Shown: positions 6,561-12,949 of the stretch, piece after piece | Numbering within the stretch: the stretch's first letter is position 1 | Layout: every line of letters starts with the position of its first letter | Virus record (IMG/VR): IMGVR_UViG_3300035703_000228 | Coordinates: 1 to 36,847 of that record | Reading direction: 5' to 3' (one strand) | Length of the DNA stretch: 36,847 nucleotides | From: a virus | Program-made: the position numbers and the translations under genes | The notes under the pieces: model-generated | What the model saw: only the letters and a program-made list of their open reading frames with translations | Told to the model about the DNA's origin: nothing | The model's database searches: none

Positions 6561-6589
6561 CACCCTTCGGTGATTCACCAATTGGTGAA
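6534..6589. promoter_or_regulatory. OR-like operator cluster
   Basis: Site 1 is a perfect 16-bp palindrome TTCACCAATTGGTGAA (6574-6589). Site 2 is ATCACCGAAAGGTTAT (6534-6549), an imperfect version. An extra half-site TTCGGTGA lies at 6566-6573. The same pattern, TCACC-4N-GGTGA-like, recurs at 7328-7388. Site 1 overlaps the predicted -35 of cI and site 2 the predicted -10 of cro, as expected for CI/Cro binding sites. Confidence 0.75.
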
Positions 6590-6602
6590 ATCGGGGTAAA
6601 GT
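6574..6602 (+). promoter_or_regulatory. Predicted PRM-like promoter of cI
   Basis: -35 TTCACC (6574-6579), 17-bp spacer, -10 TAAAGT (6597-6602). The ATG of cI at 6612 is 9 bases after the -10, so the mRNA would begin at or just before the start codon, like leaderless lambda cI. No Shine-Dalgarno sequence is seen. The -35 lies inside operator site 1. Confidence 0.45.
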
Positions 6603-6611
6603 GACCGCGCT

Positions 6612-7271
6612 ATGGACGTCCAAACAAATCGAAGAGAAAGACTGCGACAGTTCGTCGAGGAGCAGTTCGCGGGAAACGTCTCCCGCTTCGCAGCCTCGGT
6701 CGGAAAGTCGCAGCCGCAGATCGCCGATATGCTGAACGGACGCAAGTCGTTCGGAGAGCGTGTCGCTCGAGCCCTCGAAGAATCGCTCGGATTGCCGAGC
6801 GGTTATTTCGACAGCGCATCCAGTTCCGGCACCGACGTCGAAGCCGCTCCGGAGGGTTTCGTCGCGATTCGGAGGGTGCGGATCAAAATGTCAGGGGGAG
6901 TGATCGGCTGGGCCGTGGAATGCCACGAGGAACAAGCCCCGCCGATATTTTTTCGGAAGGAATGGTTCGATCGTCGCGGGTTCAAACCGGAGAACCTGGT
7001 CGCGGTGAAGGTCACCGGCTCCTCGATGGAGCCTGGCCTTTATGACGGCGACACGATCGTTTTAAATCGCGCGGATACGCAGCTCGTCGACGGCGAGGTC
7101 TTCGCCGTGAGTTACGAAGGCGAGCTTGTAATCAAGCGAATGCGACGCGATGCCGGGGAATGGTTGCTGGCATCCGATAACCAGGACAAACGTCGCTACG
7201 GCGACAAGCGATGCACCGAGAACGTCGTGATCCTGGGTCGCGTTGTCTACAAAAACTCCGAGCGGATCTAA
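6612..7271 (+). CDS. cI: CI-like repressor, HTH plus S24 (LexA-type) peptidase domain
   Basis: 219 residues. It maintains lysogeny by binding operators on both sides of its gene, and is probably inactivated by RecA-stimulated self-cleavage. HTH at residues about 20-50 (NVSRFAASVGKSQPQIADML); C-terminal S24 domain with catalytic Ser138 in TGSSMEPG and Lys175 in ELVIKRM. The usual Ala-Gly or Cys-Gly cleavage pair is not seen in the linker; Ser-Gly-Gly at 94-96 (IKMSGGV) is at the expected place. It is divergent from cro, with predicted near-leaderless expression. Full length for the family. Confidence 0.92.
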   Translation: MDVQTNRRERLRQFVEEQFAGNVSRFAASVGKSQPQIADMLNGRKSFGERVARALEESLGLPSGYFDSASSSGTDVEAAPEGFVAIRRVRIKMSGGVIGWAVECHEEQAPPIFFRKEWFDRRGFKPENLVAVKVTGSSMEPGLYDGDTIVLNRADTQLVDGEVFAVSYEGELVIKRMRRDAGEWLLASDNQDKRRYGDKRCTENVVILGRVVYKNSERI

Positions 7272-7288
7272 TCGCCTACTTGGCTTGG

Positions 7289-7305
7289 GGCTCACTAGGT
7301 GAGCC
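7289..7305 (+). terminator. Hairpin after cI (weak terminator or operator-like)
   Basis: GGCTCAC-TAG-GTGAGCC, a 7-bp perfect stem with a 3-base loop, 17 bp after the cI stop. No clear T-run follows (CCATTTTGG lies about 12 bases on), so termination would be weak. The TCAC...GTGA core also resembles the operators nearby. Confidence 0.3.
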
Positions 7306-7327
7306 AGAGATTGATCCATTTTGGTTG

Positions 7328-7388
7328 TTCACCAGGCGGATATGAATATCACCGTCTGGTGTTGACGTGATCATCACCTTCTGGTGTA
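7328..7388. promoter_or_regulatory. OL-like operator cluster
   Basis: Two near-identical sites, ATCACCGTCTGGTGTT (7348-7363) and ATCACCTTCTGGTGTA (7373-7388), 25 bp apart, and a weaker site TTCACCAGGCGGATAT (7328-7343). They match the OR-like sites 0.8 kb away. The second covers the spacer and -10 of the promoter at 7362-7390. This is the lambda OL position, between cI and the recombination/integration operon. Confidence 0.75.
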
Positions 7389-7390
7389 GT
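7362..7390 (+). promoter_or_regulatory. Predicted PL-like promoter
   Basis: -35 TTGACG (7362-7367), exactly 17 bp, -10 TGTAGT (7385-7390): five and four of six matches to sigma70 consensus. Start would be near 7397, giving a leader of about 30 nt with GAGGGAGAA before the ATG at 7428. Overlapped by operators, so repressed in lysogens. Confidence 0.65.
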
Positions 7391-7427
7391 TCTCCTGCCG
7401 CAAGGGAGCGGCGAGGGAGAACGAACC

Positions 7428-7892
7428 ATGACCAGACTGCTGATTCTTGCGTGCTCTGCGACGAAGAGCTCCGCGCCTGGAGTGATCGCGGCGCGCGATC
7501 GCTACACCGGGCCGGTGTGGCAGACATATCGAGCTGTTGATCCTCGAGGTGAGCTTGCGCTGCTCACGGTGCTCTCTGCGAAGTTCGGCTGGATCTCCGG
7601 CGACGAACTGATCCCGAACTATGACCAGAAGCTCGACGAGCTCCGCGCTCTCGAGCTCGCGACGTCAGTCGACGATTCGCGCACCCGCAAGCTCGCGCGA
7701 TTCCAGGACATCACCGAGATCTGCGTCGTCGGCGGAAAGCTCTACCAGTACGTCGCCCAGGAAGAGCTGCGCCAGATCCTCGATCTCAATCCCTCGGTCC
7801 GCATCACTTGCATCTGCGACCAGATCGGATTCATGCGCCAGAAGCTCCGCGCCTGGCTGCTTGCACCTGTTCACACCCTGGAGGCTGCATGA
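7428..7892 (+). CDS. DUF6884-like protein, first gene of the PL-like operon
   Basis: 154 residues. The pattern LLILACSATKS near the N terminus, then RYTGPVWQTYRAV and LTVLSAKFGWISGDELIPNYD, matches what I recall of the DUF6884 family found in phages, bacteria and archaea: a C-S-x-x-K start, a YxGP motif and LSAKxG followed by YD. Biochemical function is not established to my knowledge. It has a strong ribosome site (GGGAGAA, 9 bases from ATG) and is the first protein made from the early promoter, so a host-takeover or counter-defence role is possible. Soluble, with no signal peptide. Confidence 0.55.
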   Translation: MTRLLILACSATKSSAPGVIAARDRYTGPVWQTYRAVDPRGELALLTVLSAKFGWISGDELIPNYDQKLDELRALELATSVDDSRTRKLARFQDITEICVVGGKLYQYVAQEELRQILDLNPSVRITCICDQIGFMRQKLRAWLLAPVHTLEAA

Positions 7893-8089
7893 CTACAGCG
7901 ATTGAAGGCGTCGTGATTTTCTCGGCGCTGCTTGTTGCGTTTGGCGTTCTTGCCGTGTTCGGCGGAATCGTCGAGTTTTGTCTCAATCTGATCGAGCTGC
8001 GCCGACGTAACCGTCGCCGTCGCGAAATCCTCCCCGACCCAAACACTCGCGCGGTCGTTCGCCGCCGCGGCTGGAACGTGCCGCTATGA
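7889..8089 (+). CDS. Small membrane protein (66 aa)
   Basis: ATG at 7889 overlaps the upstream stop (ATGA). A long hydrophobic segment (VVIFSALLVAFGVLAVFGGIV, one or two passes) is followed by a very basic tail (RRRNRRRREIL), giving an inside-positive C terminus. Early expression of a small membrane protein recalls superinfection-exclusion or kil-type proteins, but there is no recognised family. Confidence 0.65.
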   Translation: MTTAIEGVVIFSALLVAFGVLAVFGGIVEFCLNLIELRRRNRRRREILPDPNTRAVVRRRGWNVPL

Positions 8090-8271
8090 GCGCGCGCGAT
8101 CTCGACGCAGATCCGGCGCCGGTGCGTCGCCCCTCTCGTGCAGAGCTCACCTCTCGCGTCACCGCTGACGAACTCGCCGCGGCTCTTCGCTTCTCCGGTC
8201 TGACCGTCTGCATCGACTTCGATCGCGACGTCTTGGTGATTGACCGATTGCCGCGACCGGAGGCCGCATGA
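8086..8271 (+). CDS. Unknown early protein (61 aa)
   Basis: Four-bp ATGA overlaps at both ends. Basic/proline N terminus, then a helix (TADELAAALRFSGL) and two short strands (TVCIDFDRDVLVIDRLP). No family recognised. Its place just before the exonuclease suggests a recombination accessory, but nothing in the sequence proves it. Confidence 0.6.
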   Translation: MSARDLDADPAPVRRPSRAELTSRVTADELAAALRFSGLTVCIDFDRDVLVIDRLPRPEAA

Positions 8272-8879
8272 TGGAGCAAAGATCTGCGGAATGGTTTGCC
8301 GCGCGCCTCGGTTGCGCGACCGCGTCCAAGTTTCGCGCGGTCGTCTCGAAGCTCAAGTCCGGCAAGCCCGCCCAGGCTCGCATCGACTATGCGATCGAGC
8401 TCGTGACCGAGCGATTGAGCGGTCAGCCGACGCCTCACTTCACCACCGCTGCGATGCAATGGGGAATCGACCAGGAGCCCGGTGCGCGCATCGAGTACGA
8501 ATTCAAGAGCGGCGTCGAGGTGCTCGAGACCGGGTTCGTGCGTCATCCGTCGCTGCTTACCGGCGCCTCGCCCGACGGTCTCGTCGGCGACGAAGGTCTC
8601 ATCGAGATCAAGTGCCCCTCGAGCGTCACTCACGTCGAGACCTGGTTGAACGGGATGCCCGACGACCATATCGCCCAGGTGCAAGGTCAGCTCTGGATCA
8701 CCGGCCGCGCCTGGTGCGACTTCGTGTCGTTCGATCCTCGTATGCCGAAAGAGCTTCAGCTCTACGTTCAGCGCGTCGAGCGCGACGACGTCTTCATCGC
8801 GAACCTTGACCTCGAGGTCCGCCAGTTTCTCGCCGAGGTCGACGACCTCGAGCGTCAATTAAGGGAGAAAGCTGCATGA
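8268..8879 (+). CDS. Lambda-Exo/YqaJ-type 5'-3' exonuclease
   Basis: 203 residues. It degrades one strand of dsDNA ends to make 3' overhangs for the RecT partner. Opening QRSAEWFAARLGCATASKF is diagnostic of the YqaJ/lambda exonuclease family. The catalytic core is visible as GASPDGLVGD followed by IEIKCPSS (D-x-n-E-x-K), with VQGQLWITGRAWCDFV downstream. Coupled to recT by a 4-bp overlap, so the two act together. Start codons at 8268 and 8271 are both possible. Confidence 0.92.
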   Translation: MMEQRSAEWFAARLGCATASKFRAVVSKLKSGKPAQARIDYAIELVTERLSGQPTPHFTTAAMQWGIDQEPGARIEYEFKSGVEVLETGFVRHPSLLTGASPDGLVGDEGLIEIKCPSSVTHVETWLNGMPDDHIAQVQGQLWITGRAWCDFVSFDPRMPKELQLYVQRVERDDVFIANLDLEVRQFLAEVDDLERQLREKAA

Positions 8880-9592
8880 CGACGACAGCGATTCAATCCG
8901 TCAGCGTGACGGATATCGAGAAGATGGCGACTGCGGTCGCAAAGTCCGGGCTCTTCGGAGTTCGTACACCCGACCAGGCGATGAGCTTGATGTTGATCGC
9001 CCAGGCGGAAGGTCTGCACCCGGCGATCGCCGCGCGCGACTATCACATCATCCAGGGTCGGCCCTCGCTGAAGAGCGACGCCCTGCTCGCTCGCTTCCAA
9101 GCGAACGGCGGGAAGGTTGAATGGATCGAGTACACCGACCAGGCGGTCACCGCGAAGGTGTCGCACCCGCAAGGCGGGACCGTCGAGATCCGATGGTCGT
9201 ATCAAATGGCCGAGCGCGCCGGGCTCACTAAAAACCCGACGTGGCGCCAGTACCCTCGACAGATGCTTCGCGCTCGCGTGATCTCGGAAGGCGTTCGCGC
9301 CGTGTTCCCTGGCGTCGCCGTTGGCGTCTACACCTCCGAGGAGGTCCAAGACATGACGATCTCGAGCTCGAGCGCGACGGTTGTCGCCGCCGAGCCGCAG
9401 CTCGCCGATCCCGTCTCCCTGGTACGCGAGGCGCCGGACATGGAGACGCTCAAGACTCGATTCCGCGATGCCGTCGTGCTCGCTAGGAAATCGAAGGATC
9501 GCGAGCTCGAGGAGTCGCTGAACTTTGCGAAGGATTCCCGGAAGGCGGAGCTCGAGGCGATCGTCGTCGAGTCGCAGGAGGTCGCAGCATGA
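8876..9592 (+). CDS. recT: RecT-family single-strand annealing protein
   Basis: 238 residues. Anneals complementary single strands after exonuclease resection, supporting phage recombination and concatemer formation. The core LMLIAQAEGLHPAIAARDYHIIQGRPSLKSDALL, split around residues 35-75, and NPTWRQYPRQMLRARVISEGVR are typical of the RecT/Bet group. ATGA-coupled to the exonuclease. The C terminus after about residue 160 is a charged, less conserved tail. Confidence 0.92.
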   Translation: MTTTAIQSVSVTDIEKMATAVAKSGLFGVRTPDQAMSLMLIAQAEGLHPAIAARDYHIIQGRPSLKSDALLARFQANGGKVEWIEYTDQAVTAKVSHPQGGTVEIRWSYQMAERAGLTKNPTWRQYPRQMLRARVISEGVRAVFPGVAVGVYTSEEVQDMTISSSSATVVAAEPQLADPVSLVREAPDMETLKTRFRDAVVLARKSKDRELEESLNFAKDSRKAELEAIVVESQEVAA

Positions 9593-9774
9593 GCGCCGAA
9601 GCATTGGAGAACCTGATCTCGCTCGCCGATAAGTCGACCTCGCGCAAGCTCGTGATCGAGGTGATTCGCACCGCATACGCGCTCGGCAAGTTCGACGCGG
9701 TCATCGAGCGAACACTTGCGGAGATTAGCGAGCGACGCCAGGAGCTCGACAGCCGACGGGAGGTGTTGTCGTGA
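9589..9774 (+). CDS. Unknown helical protein (61 aa)
   Basis: Four-bp overlaps with recT and the next gene. All-helical appearance (LENLISLADKSTSRKLVIEV, ending ERRQELDSRREVLS with coiled-coil character). No family recognised. Possible recombination accessory by position. Confidence 0.6.
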   Translation: MSAEALENLISLADKSTSRKLVIEVIRTAYALGKFDAVIERTLAEISERRQELDSRREVLS

Positions 9775-10001
9775 GCCGCTCCCAGACTGATCAGATCCGC
9801 TCCGCGCTTCTCTCTGGACGCGAGCTGACACCGCTCGTTGCGCTCGATGAGTTCGGATGCTTCCGTCTCGCCGCTCGAGTTGCAGAGCTGCGCGCCGAAG
9901 GCCTCGACATCGAGACCGTTACCGAGACCAGGGCCGGGAAAAAGTTTGCGCGGTATCGCGTTGCACAGCCTGTCCTGCCTGGATTCGAGCTCGTCATGTA
10001 G
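9771..10001 (+). CDS. Small HTH-domain protein
   Basis: 76 residues. The layout TPLVALDEFGCFRLAARVAELRAEGLDIET plus ARYRVAQ matches the small helix-turn-helix proteins annotated in phages (HTH_39-like): helix, ALxxFG, RLAARIxxLRxxG, then a beta wing. Likely DNA binding; could be a regulator or the integrase directionality factor. ATGA/GTGA-type overlap with the gene before. Confidence 0.65.
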   Translation: MSRSQTDQIRSALLSGRELTPLVALDEFGCFRLAARVAELRAEGLDIETVTETRAGKKFARYRVAQPVLPGFELVM

Positions 10002-10068
10002 TCATCGACGATGCGCGCGTCCCTCCCTACGGAGTCCGGCCCCGTCGCGCAAGCCGGAGAGGTTTGGA

Positions 10069-10254
10069 ATGAGCATCGAACTCGATGAATGGGACAAAGA
10101 ATGGGATCGCACACCCCACACCGTGAATGAGTATCAGCGGGAAATTCGCGAAATGCGGGAGCGGTTGATCTGGTACGTCTCACGGATAGAAACGCTCGAG
10201 GCCGAGGTGCGCGAGCTGCGATCGAACGACGCGCGATGGGTGCAGGAACCATGA
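10069..10254 (+). CDS. Small coiled-coil protein (61 aa)
   Basis: ATG at 10069 with GGAGAGG six bases upstream; the longer frame from 9838 is a shadow of the HTH gene. Sequence MSIELDEWDKEWDRTP, then a heptad-like helix (EIREMRERLIWYVSRIETLEAEVREL). A 67-bp gap with no gene precedes it (10002-10068), holding only a weak CCGGC/GCCGG stem. Unknown function; candidate recombination directionality factor because it lies in the group before int. Confidence 0.6.
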   Translation: MSIELDEWDKEWDRTPHTVNEYQREIREMRERLIWYVSRIETLEAEVRELRSNDARWVQEP

Positions 10255-10502
10255 CCGGCCAAGTCGCGAGCACGTTCTATGGCTCGATGTCTGATCTCGA
10301 GATCATTCGGCACGTCATCAGCATCCCCGACGCGAGCGAACTCTCCTCGGAACTTGCGGTTCGGGTATGTCGGCTCGTTGAAGAGCGCGACAAGATGCAA
10401 AAGACCGCCGCCGACCTCGAGCGAAAGCTCCTTTCGTTGCAGCTCGGGATCAGCGAAGACAAGCTCGCCGCCTATGTCGAGATCGTGGAGCGCGCGGCAT
10501 GA
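10251..10502 (+). CDS. Unknown coiled-coil protein (83 aa)
   Basis: Start chosen at ATG 10251, which overlaps the upstream stop (ATGA); a frame from 10236 would add five residues. The middle (SELAVRVCRLVEERDKMQKT, ADLERKLLSLQLGI) is leucine-rich coiled coil. Stop overlaps the following ATG. No family recognised. Confidence 0.6.
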   Translation: MTGQVASTFYGSMSDLEIIRHVISIPDASELSSELAVRVCRLVEERDKMQKTAADLERKLLSLQLGISEDKLAAYVEIVERAA

Positions 10503-10621
10503 ATCCGGCCCTTCGAGAGCTTGTCGAGCTGCTTGCTCGAGCCGCCTACCAGGAGCTCCGGGACGCGCCGCCTCCGCCCCCGGACGCGCAAAAGTTGATC
10601 GAGAGCTGCCTGTCATCATAA
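10499..10621 (+). CDS. Tiny protein before integrase (40 aa)
   Basis: Frame MNPALRELVELLARAAYQEL, then a proline run (APPPPPDAQ) and KLIESCLSS. ATGA overlap at the start and only 9 bp to int. The length suits a directionality factor, but so does that of its neighbours. Supported by coupling only. Confidence 0.5.
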   Translation: MNPALRELVELLARAAYQELRDAPPPPPDAQKLIESCLSS

Positions 10622-10630
10622 GGTGACGCG

Positions 10631-12226
10631 ATGCGCGCCATTATCTACGCCCGGTATTCGACCGAACATCAGACGGAATCGACGATCCTCGATCAGCTCC
10701 GTCGATGCCGCGACTACGCGAAAAATCACGGATTAAAGATCGCCGCCGAGTACACCGACGAGGGTATCTCCGGCGCTGCGATAGGGAATCGACCAGGCGT
10801 GCAGAGGGCGCTCGCGGAGCTTGAGCGAGGGGATGTTCTCCTGGTCGTGGACACTACCAGGCTCTCCAGGTCGCAGGATCTCGCGCCGTTGCTCACCAGG
10901 CTACGGCATCGAGGCATCCGCGTCGTCGGCGTCCTGGACGGTTTCGATTCCGACAGCCGGACCGCGCGAATGCAGGCGGGTCTCTCGGGAATTATGAGCG
11001 AAGAATTTCGCGCGCAGATTGCCTCGAGAACACACTCGGCGCTCGACATGAGAGCGCGCCAGGGAAAGGCGACCGGCGGGAAGTGTTACGGGTACTCGAA
11101 GGCGGGAGAGATCATCGAGGCGGAGGCCGCGATCGTGCGCGAAGTGTTCGAGCGCGCCGCTCGAGGTGAGGCGATGAAGGCGATCGCGTCGGATCTGAAT
11201 CGACGCGGAGTGCCATCACCGGGCTCGACCTGGGAGCGAAAGGCTCGACGATCGGACGGGATGTGGCTCGTCTCGGGGATTCACTCGATGCTCGGGAACG
11301 ATCGCTACATCGGCCGGGTTGTGTGGAATCGCTCGGTCTGGAAGCGAGACCCGGACACCGGCAAGCGTCAGCGCGTCGAGCGCCCGCAGTCGGAATGGGT
11401 TGTCAGCGAAGGCCCGGCGATCATCGAGCTCGAGGCCTGGGACAAGGTGCGCGCCCTGGCGAAGCCGCGACAGTTTCACGGCGGAACAAAAGGTCGAGGT
11501 CCGAAGTACATCCTCTCGGGGATTCTGGTCTGCGGAGAGTGTGGCGGGAAGTTGGTCGCGACCGGCGCGAACGGCTCCTGGTACTACTGCGGCACCCGGC
11601 ACCAGGGAGGCGACTCGGCCTGCTCGATGGCGATCGGCGCCAGGCGGGACGTTGCCGAGGAGAAACTGCTCGAGCCGATCTCTTCGCAGCTCCTCTCGAA
11701 CGAGGCGGTCGAGTTGGCCGTCCAAATGATCCGCCAATGGCGACGGGATGAGCGCACCGAGTCGACGCGCCCGGCGGAGCTCGAGGAGCTCGATCACCGG
11801 ATCGCCAGGCTCGAGGCGCAAGTATCCCAGGGGATACTCGATCGGGAAGACATCGCGCCCTCGGTAGCCGCGCTCCTAGAGCGCCGTCAAGCGCTGCTGT
11901 CGAAGTCTTGGCGGAAGGCGAACTCGAGGTCGAACGTCGACCAGGCGGTCGCCGAGGAGGCCTATCGGCAGGCGGTCGCGAATATGCGGGAGGCTTTGCA
12001 GGGACCGGCGGCTCGAGCTCGAGCTGCGGTTCACGAGCTGCTCGGGGACGTAGTGTGCCGTCCCGAGGATGGAGCCCTGGTCGCTGTCGTGCGTGTAAAA
12101 ACCGCGCCGCTCCTGCGAGCGGCGGGTGTTTCACAAAATGGTAGCGGGGGCTCGCTTCCTTATTATGAAATGGTACCACTAGTGCGAGACGGTCCGCCCC
12201 TATTTTCCAAGCTGCTGGCGGCCTAG
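10631..12226 (+). CDS. int: Large serine recombinase (phage integrase)
   Basis: 531 residues. Catalyses attP x attB integration by double-strand cleavage through a Ser-DNA bond. Resolvase domain at residues 1-150: catalytic Ser10 in YARYST, arginines in DTTRLSRS (Arg77, Arg80). Recombinase domain about 165-300 (KGYGYS-like KCYGYSKAGEI, GNDRYIGRVVWN). Zinc ribbon with CGECGGK, YYCG and CSM, then coiled coil to about 470. AAGGTGA ribosome site. Last gene of the PL-like operon, convergent with Rz1 (27-bp overlap). The last about 35 residues (QNGSGGSLPYYEMVPLV) look like read-through of att DNA rather than conserved protein. Confidence 0.95.
   Translation: MRAIIYARYSTEHQTESTILDQLRRCRDYAKNHGLKIAAEYTDEGISGAAIGNRPGVQRALAELERGDVLLVVDTTRLSRSQDLAPLLTRLRHRGIRVVGVLDGFDSDSRTARMQAGLSGIMSEEFRAQIASRTHSALDMRARQGKATGGKCYGYSKAGEIIEAEAAIVREVFERAARGEAMKAIASDLNRRGVPSPGSTWERKARRSDGMWLVSGIHSMLGNDRYIGRVVWNRSVWKRDPDTGKRQRVERPQSEWVVSEGPAIIELEAWDKVRALAKPRQFHGGTKGRGPKYILSGILVCGECGGKLVATGANGSWYYCGTRHQGGDSACSMAIGARRDVAEEKLLEPISSQLLSNEAVELAVQMIRQWRRDERTESTRPAELEELDHRIARLEAQVSQGILDREDIAPSVAALLERRQALLSKSWRKANSRSNVDQAVAEEAYRQAVANMREALQGPAARARAAVHELLGDVVCRPEDGALVAVVRVKTAPLLRAAGVSQNGSGGSLPYYEMVPLVRDGPPLFSKLLAA
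12096..12124 (-). terminator. Intrinsic terminator for the late transcript, inside int 3' end
   Basis: Perfect 8-bp stem CGCCGCTC (12105-12112)/GAGCGGCG (12117-12124) with loop CTGC. On the minus strand the stem is followed by CGGTTTTTACAC, so late transcription would stop about 80-100 bases after the Rz1 stop. On the plus strand the T-run is poor (GGGTGTTTC). Confidence 0.6.
12136..12178. other. Candidate attP segment
   Basis: TGGTAGCGGGGGC (12139-12151) is the reverse complement of GCCCCCGCTACCA, which looks like the 3' end of a bacterial initiator tRNA (acceptor strand plus CCA, from memory). AAATGGTA occurs at 12136-12143 and again at 12168-12175. The segment lies at the end of int, where attP is often found for large serine integrases, and is more AT-rich than its surroundings. 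Crossover site not determinable from this sequence alone. Confidence 0.35.
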
Positions 12227-12475
12227 CCGACAGCTCGCTAGGGAGCGCACAGAGCGGAGCTTGAGGTTTGCCTCCCCGAGGCATTCGGTCGCGTCGAGAT
12301 ACGCCCTGGCGAGGTCTCCGTTCGTCTGAAGCGATCGTTCCGGGACGACACACTCCGCCGTCAGCGAGTCAGGGATCGGAGGACAGGTCTCGACGATCAC
12401 CGAGCGCCCAGCGCACCCGGTCAGGAATAGGACCGAGAGCCCAATCGCGGCTCGCGGGATCGGTTGTCGTCGCAT
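12200..12475 (-). CDS. Rz1-like outer-membrane lipoprotein (o-spanin)
   Basis: 91 residues with signal peptide and lipobox: basic start MRRQPIPRAAIG, hydrophobic SVLFL, then LTGC with Cys21 as lipidation site. Overlaps the 3' part of the Rz-like gene out of frame by 107 bp, the classic Rz/Rz1 arrangement. With Rz it would fuse inner and outer membranes at the end of lysis. It implies a Gram-negative host. Longer and less proline-rich than lambda Rz1. Confidence 0.8.
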   Translation of the reverse strand: MRRQPIPRAAIGLSVLFLTGCAGRSVIVETCPPIPDSLTAECVVPERSLQTNGDLARAYLDATECLGEANLKLRSVRSLASCRLGRQQLGK

Positions 12476-12734
12476 TGGCTAGATCCTCTCGTTTGCGGTT
12501 GGCCTGGCGCCGAGCTGCTACCAGGTCGCGCTCGAGGCCGGTCAGGACGATCTGCTGCTCGGCGAGCGCCTCGGCGAAGCGTTCGCCCGCCTCCGCCGTC
12601 GCGGCCTCCCACCTCGCCCGCTCCGCCTCGACTCCGTTGCCGTAGGCCCACCGATAGGCGCCGACCAGGAGCCCGACGGTCGCCAGGACGGCGACCAGAG
12701 TCGGGAGGTATCGCAGAAGGACCGGCGGGATCAC
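12369..12734 (-). CDS. Rz-like inner-membrane spanin
   Basis: 121 residues. N-terminal membrane anchor (LLRYLPTLVAVLATVGLLVG, residues 6-25) and then a periplasmic coiled coil (EAERARWEAATAEAGERFAE through RDLVAARRQANRKRED), the i-spanin layout. GTG start overlaps the DUF3310 gene stop (GTGA). Partner of the lipoprotein encoded in the overlapping frame. Confidence 0.82.
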   Translation of the reverse strand: MIPPVLLRYLPTLVAVLATVGLLVGAYRWAYGNGVEAERARWEAATAEAGERFAEALAEQQIVLTGLERDLVAARRQANRKREDLANATTTDPASRDWALGPIPDRVRWALGDRRDLSSDP

Positions 12735-12949
12735 GGCGAGGCCTTCGCTTGCTCGAGCTCGATCAATAGGTCGATCGTGTGCTTTGCTTTCTCGAGATCG
12801 GCGATGCCGCCCTTATCGCGGAACCTGGTGACGTACTTGATGATCGTGTGCTGACAGGGGTCGAGCCCGTTCGCCATCGAGTATTCCATCGGCTGAATCT
12901 TGAGCTTGCGGTAATGGTCTCCGCCGATCTGCTTGTCCAGCGCGCTCAT
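12731..12949 (-). CDS. DUF3310 (SaV-like) protein
   Basis: 72 residues from the ATG at 12949, overlapping the phosphoesterase stop (ATGA). Sequence GGDHYRKLKIQPMEYSMANG, CQHTIIKYVTRFRDKGG and DLEKAKHTIDLLIELE matches the DUF3310 family, common in phages. Function is not firmly known; it is suspected to bind nucleotides. Unusual here because it sits among lysis genes rather than in the replication region. Confidence 0.85.
   Translation of the reverse strand: MSALDKQIGGDHYRKLKIQPMEYSMANGLDPCQHTIIKYVTRFRDKGGIADLEKAKHTIDLLIELEQAKASP

Noticed and set aside
7289-7305. Strong terminator after cI
   Set aside because: Good stem but no adjoining T-run; kept only as a low-confidence feature, possibly operator-like.
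12139-12151. tRNA gene at the end of int
   Set aside because: Only about 13 bases resemble a tRNA 3' end; no T-loop, anticodon arm or 5' half follows.
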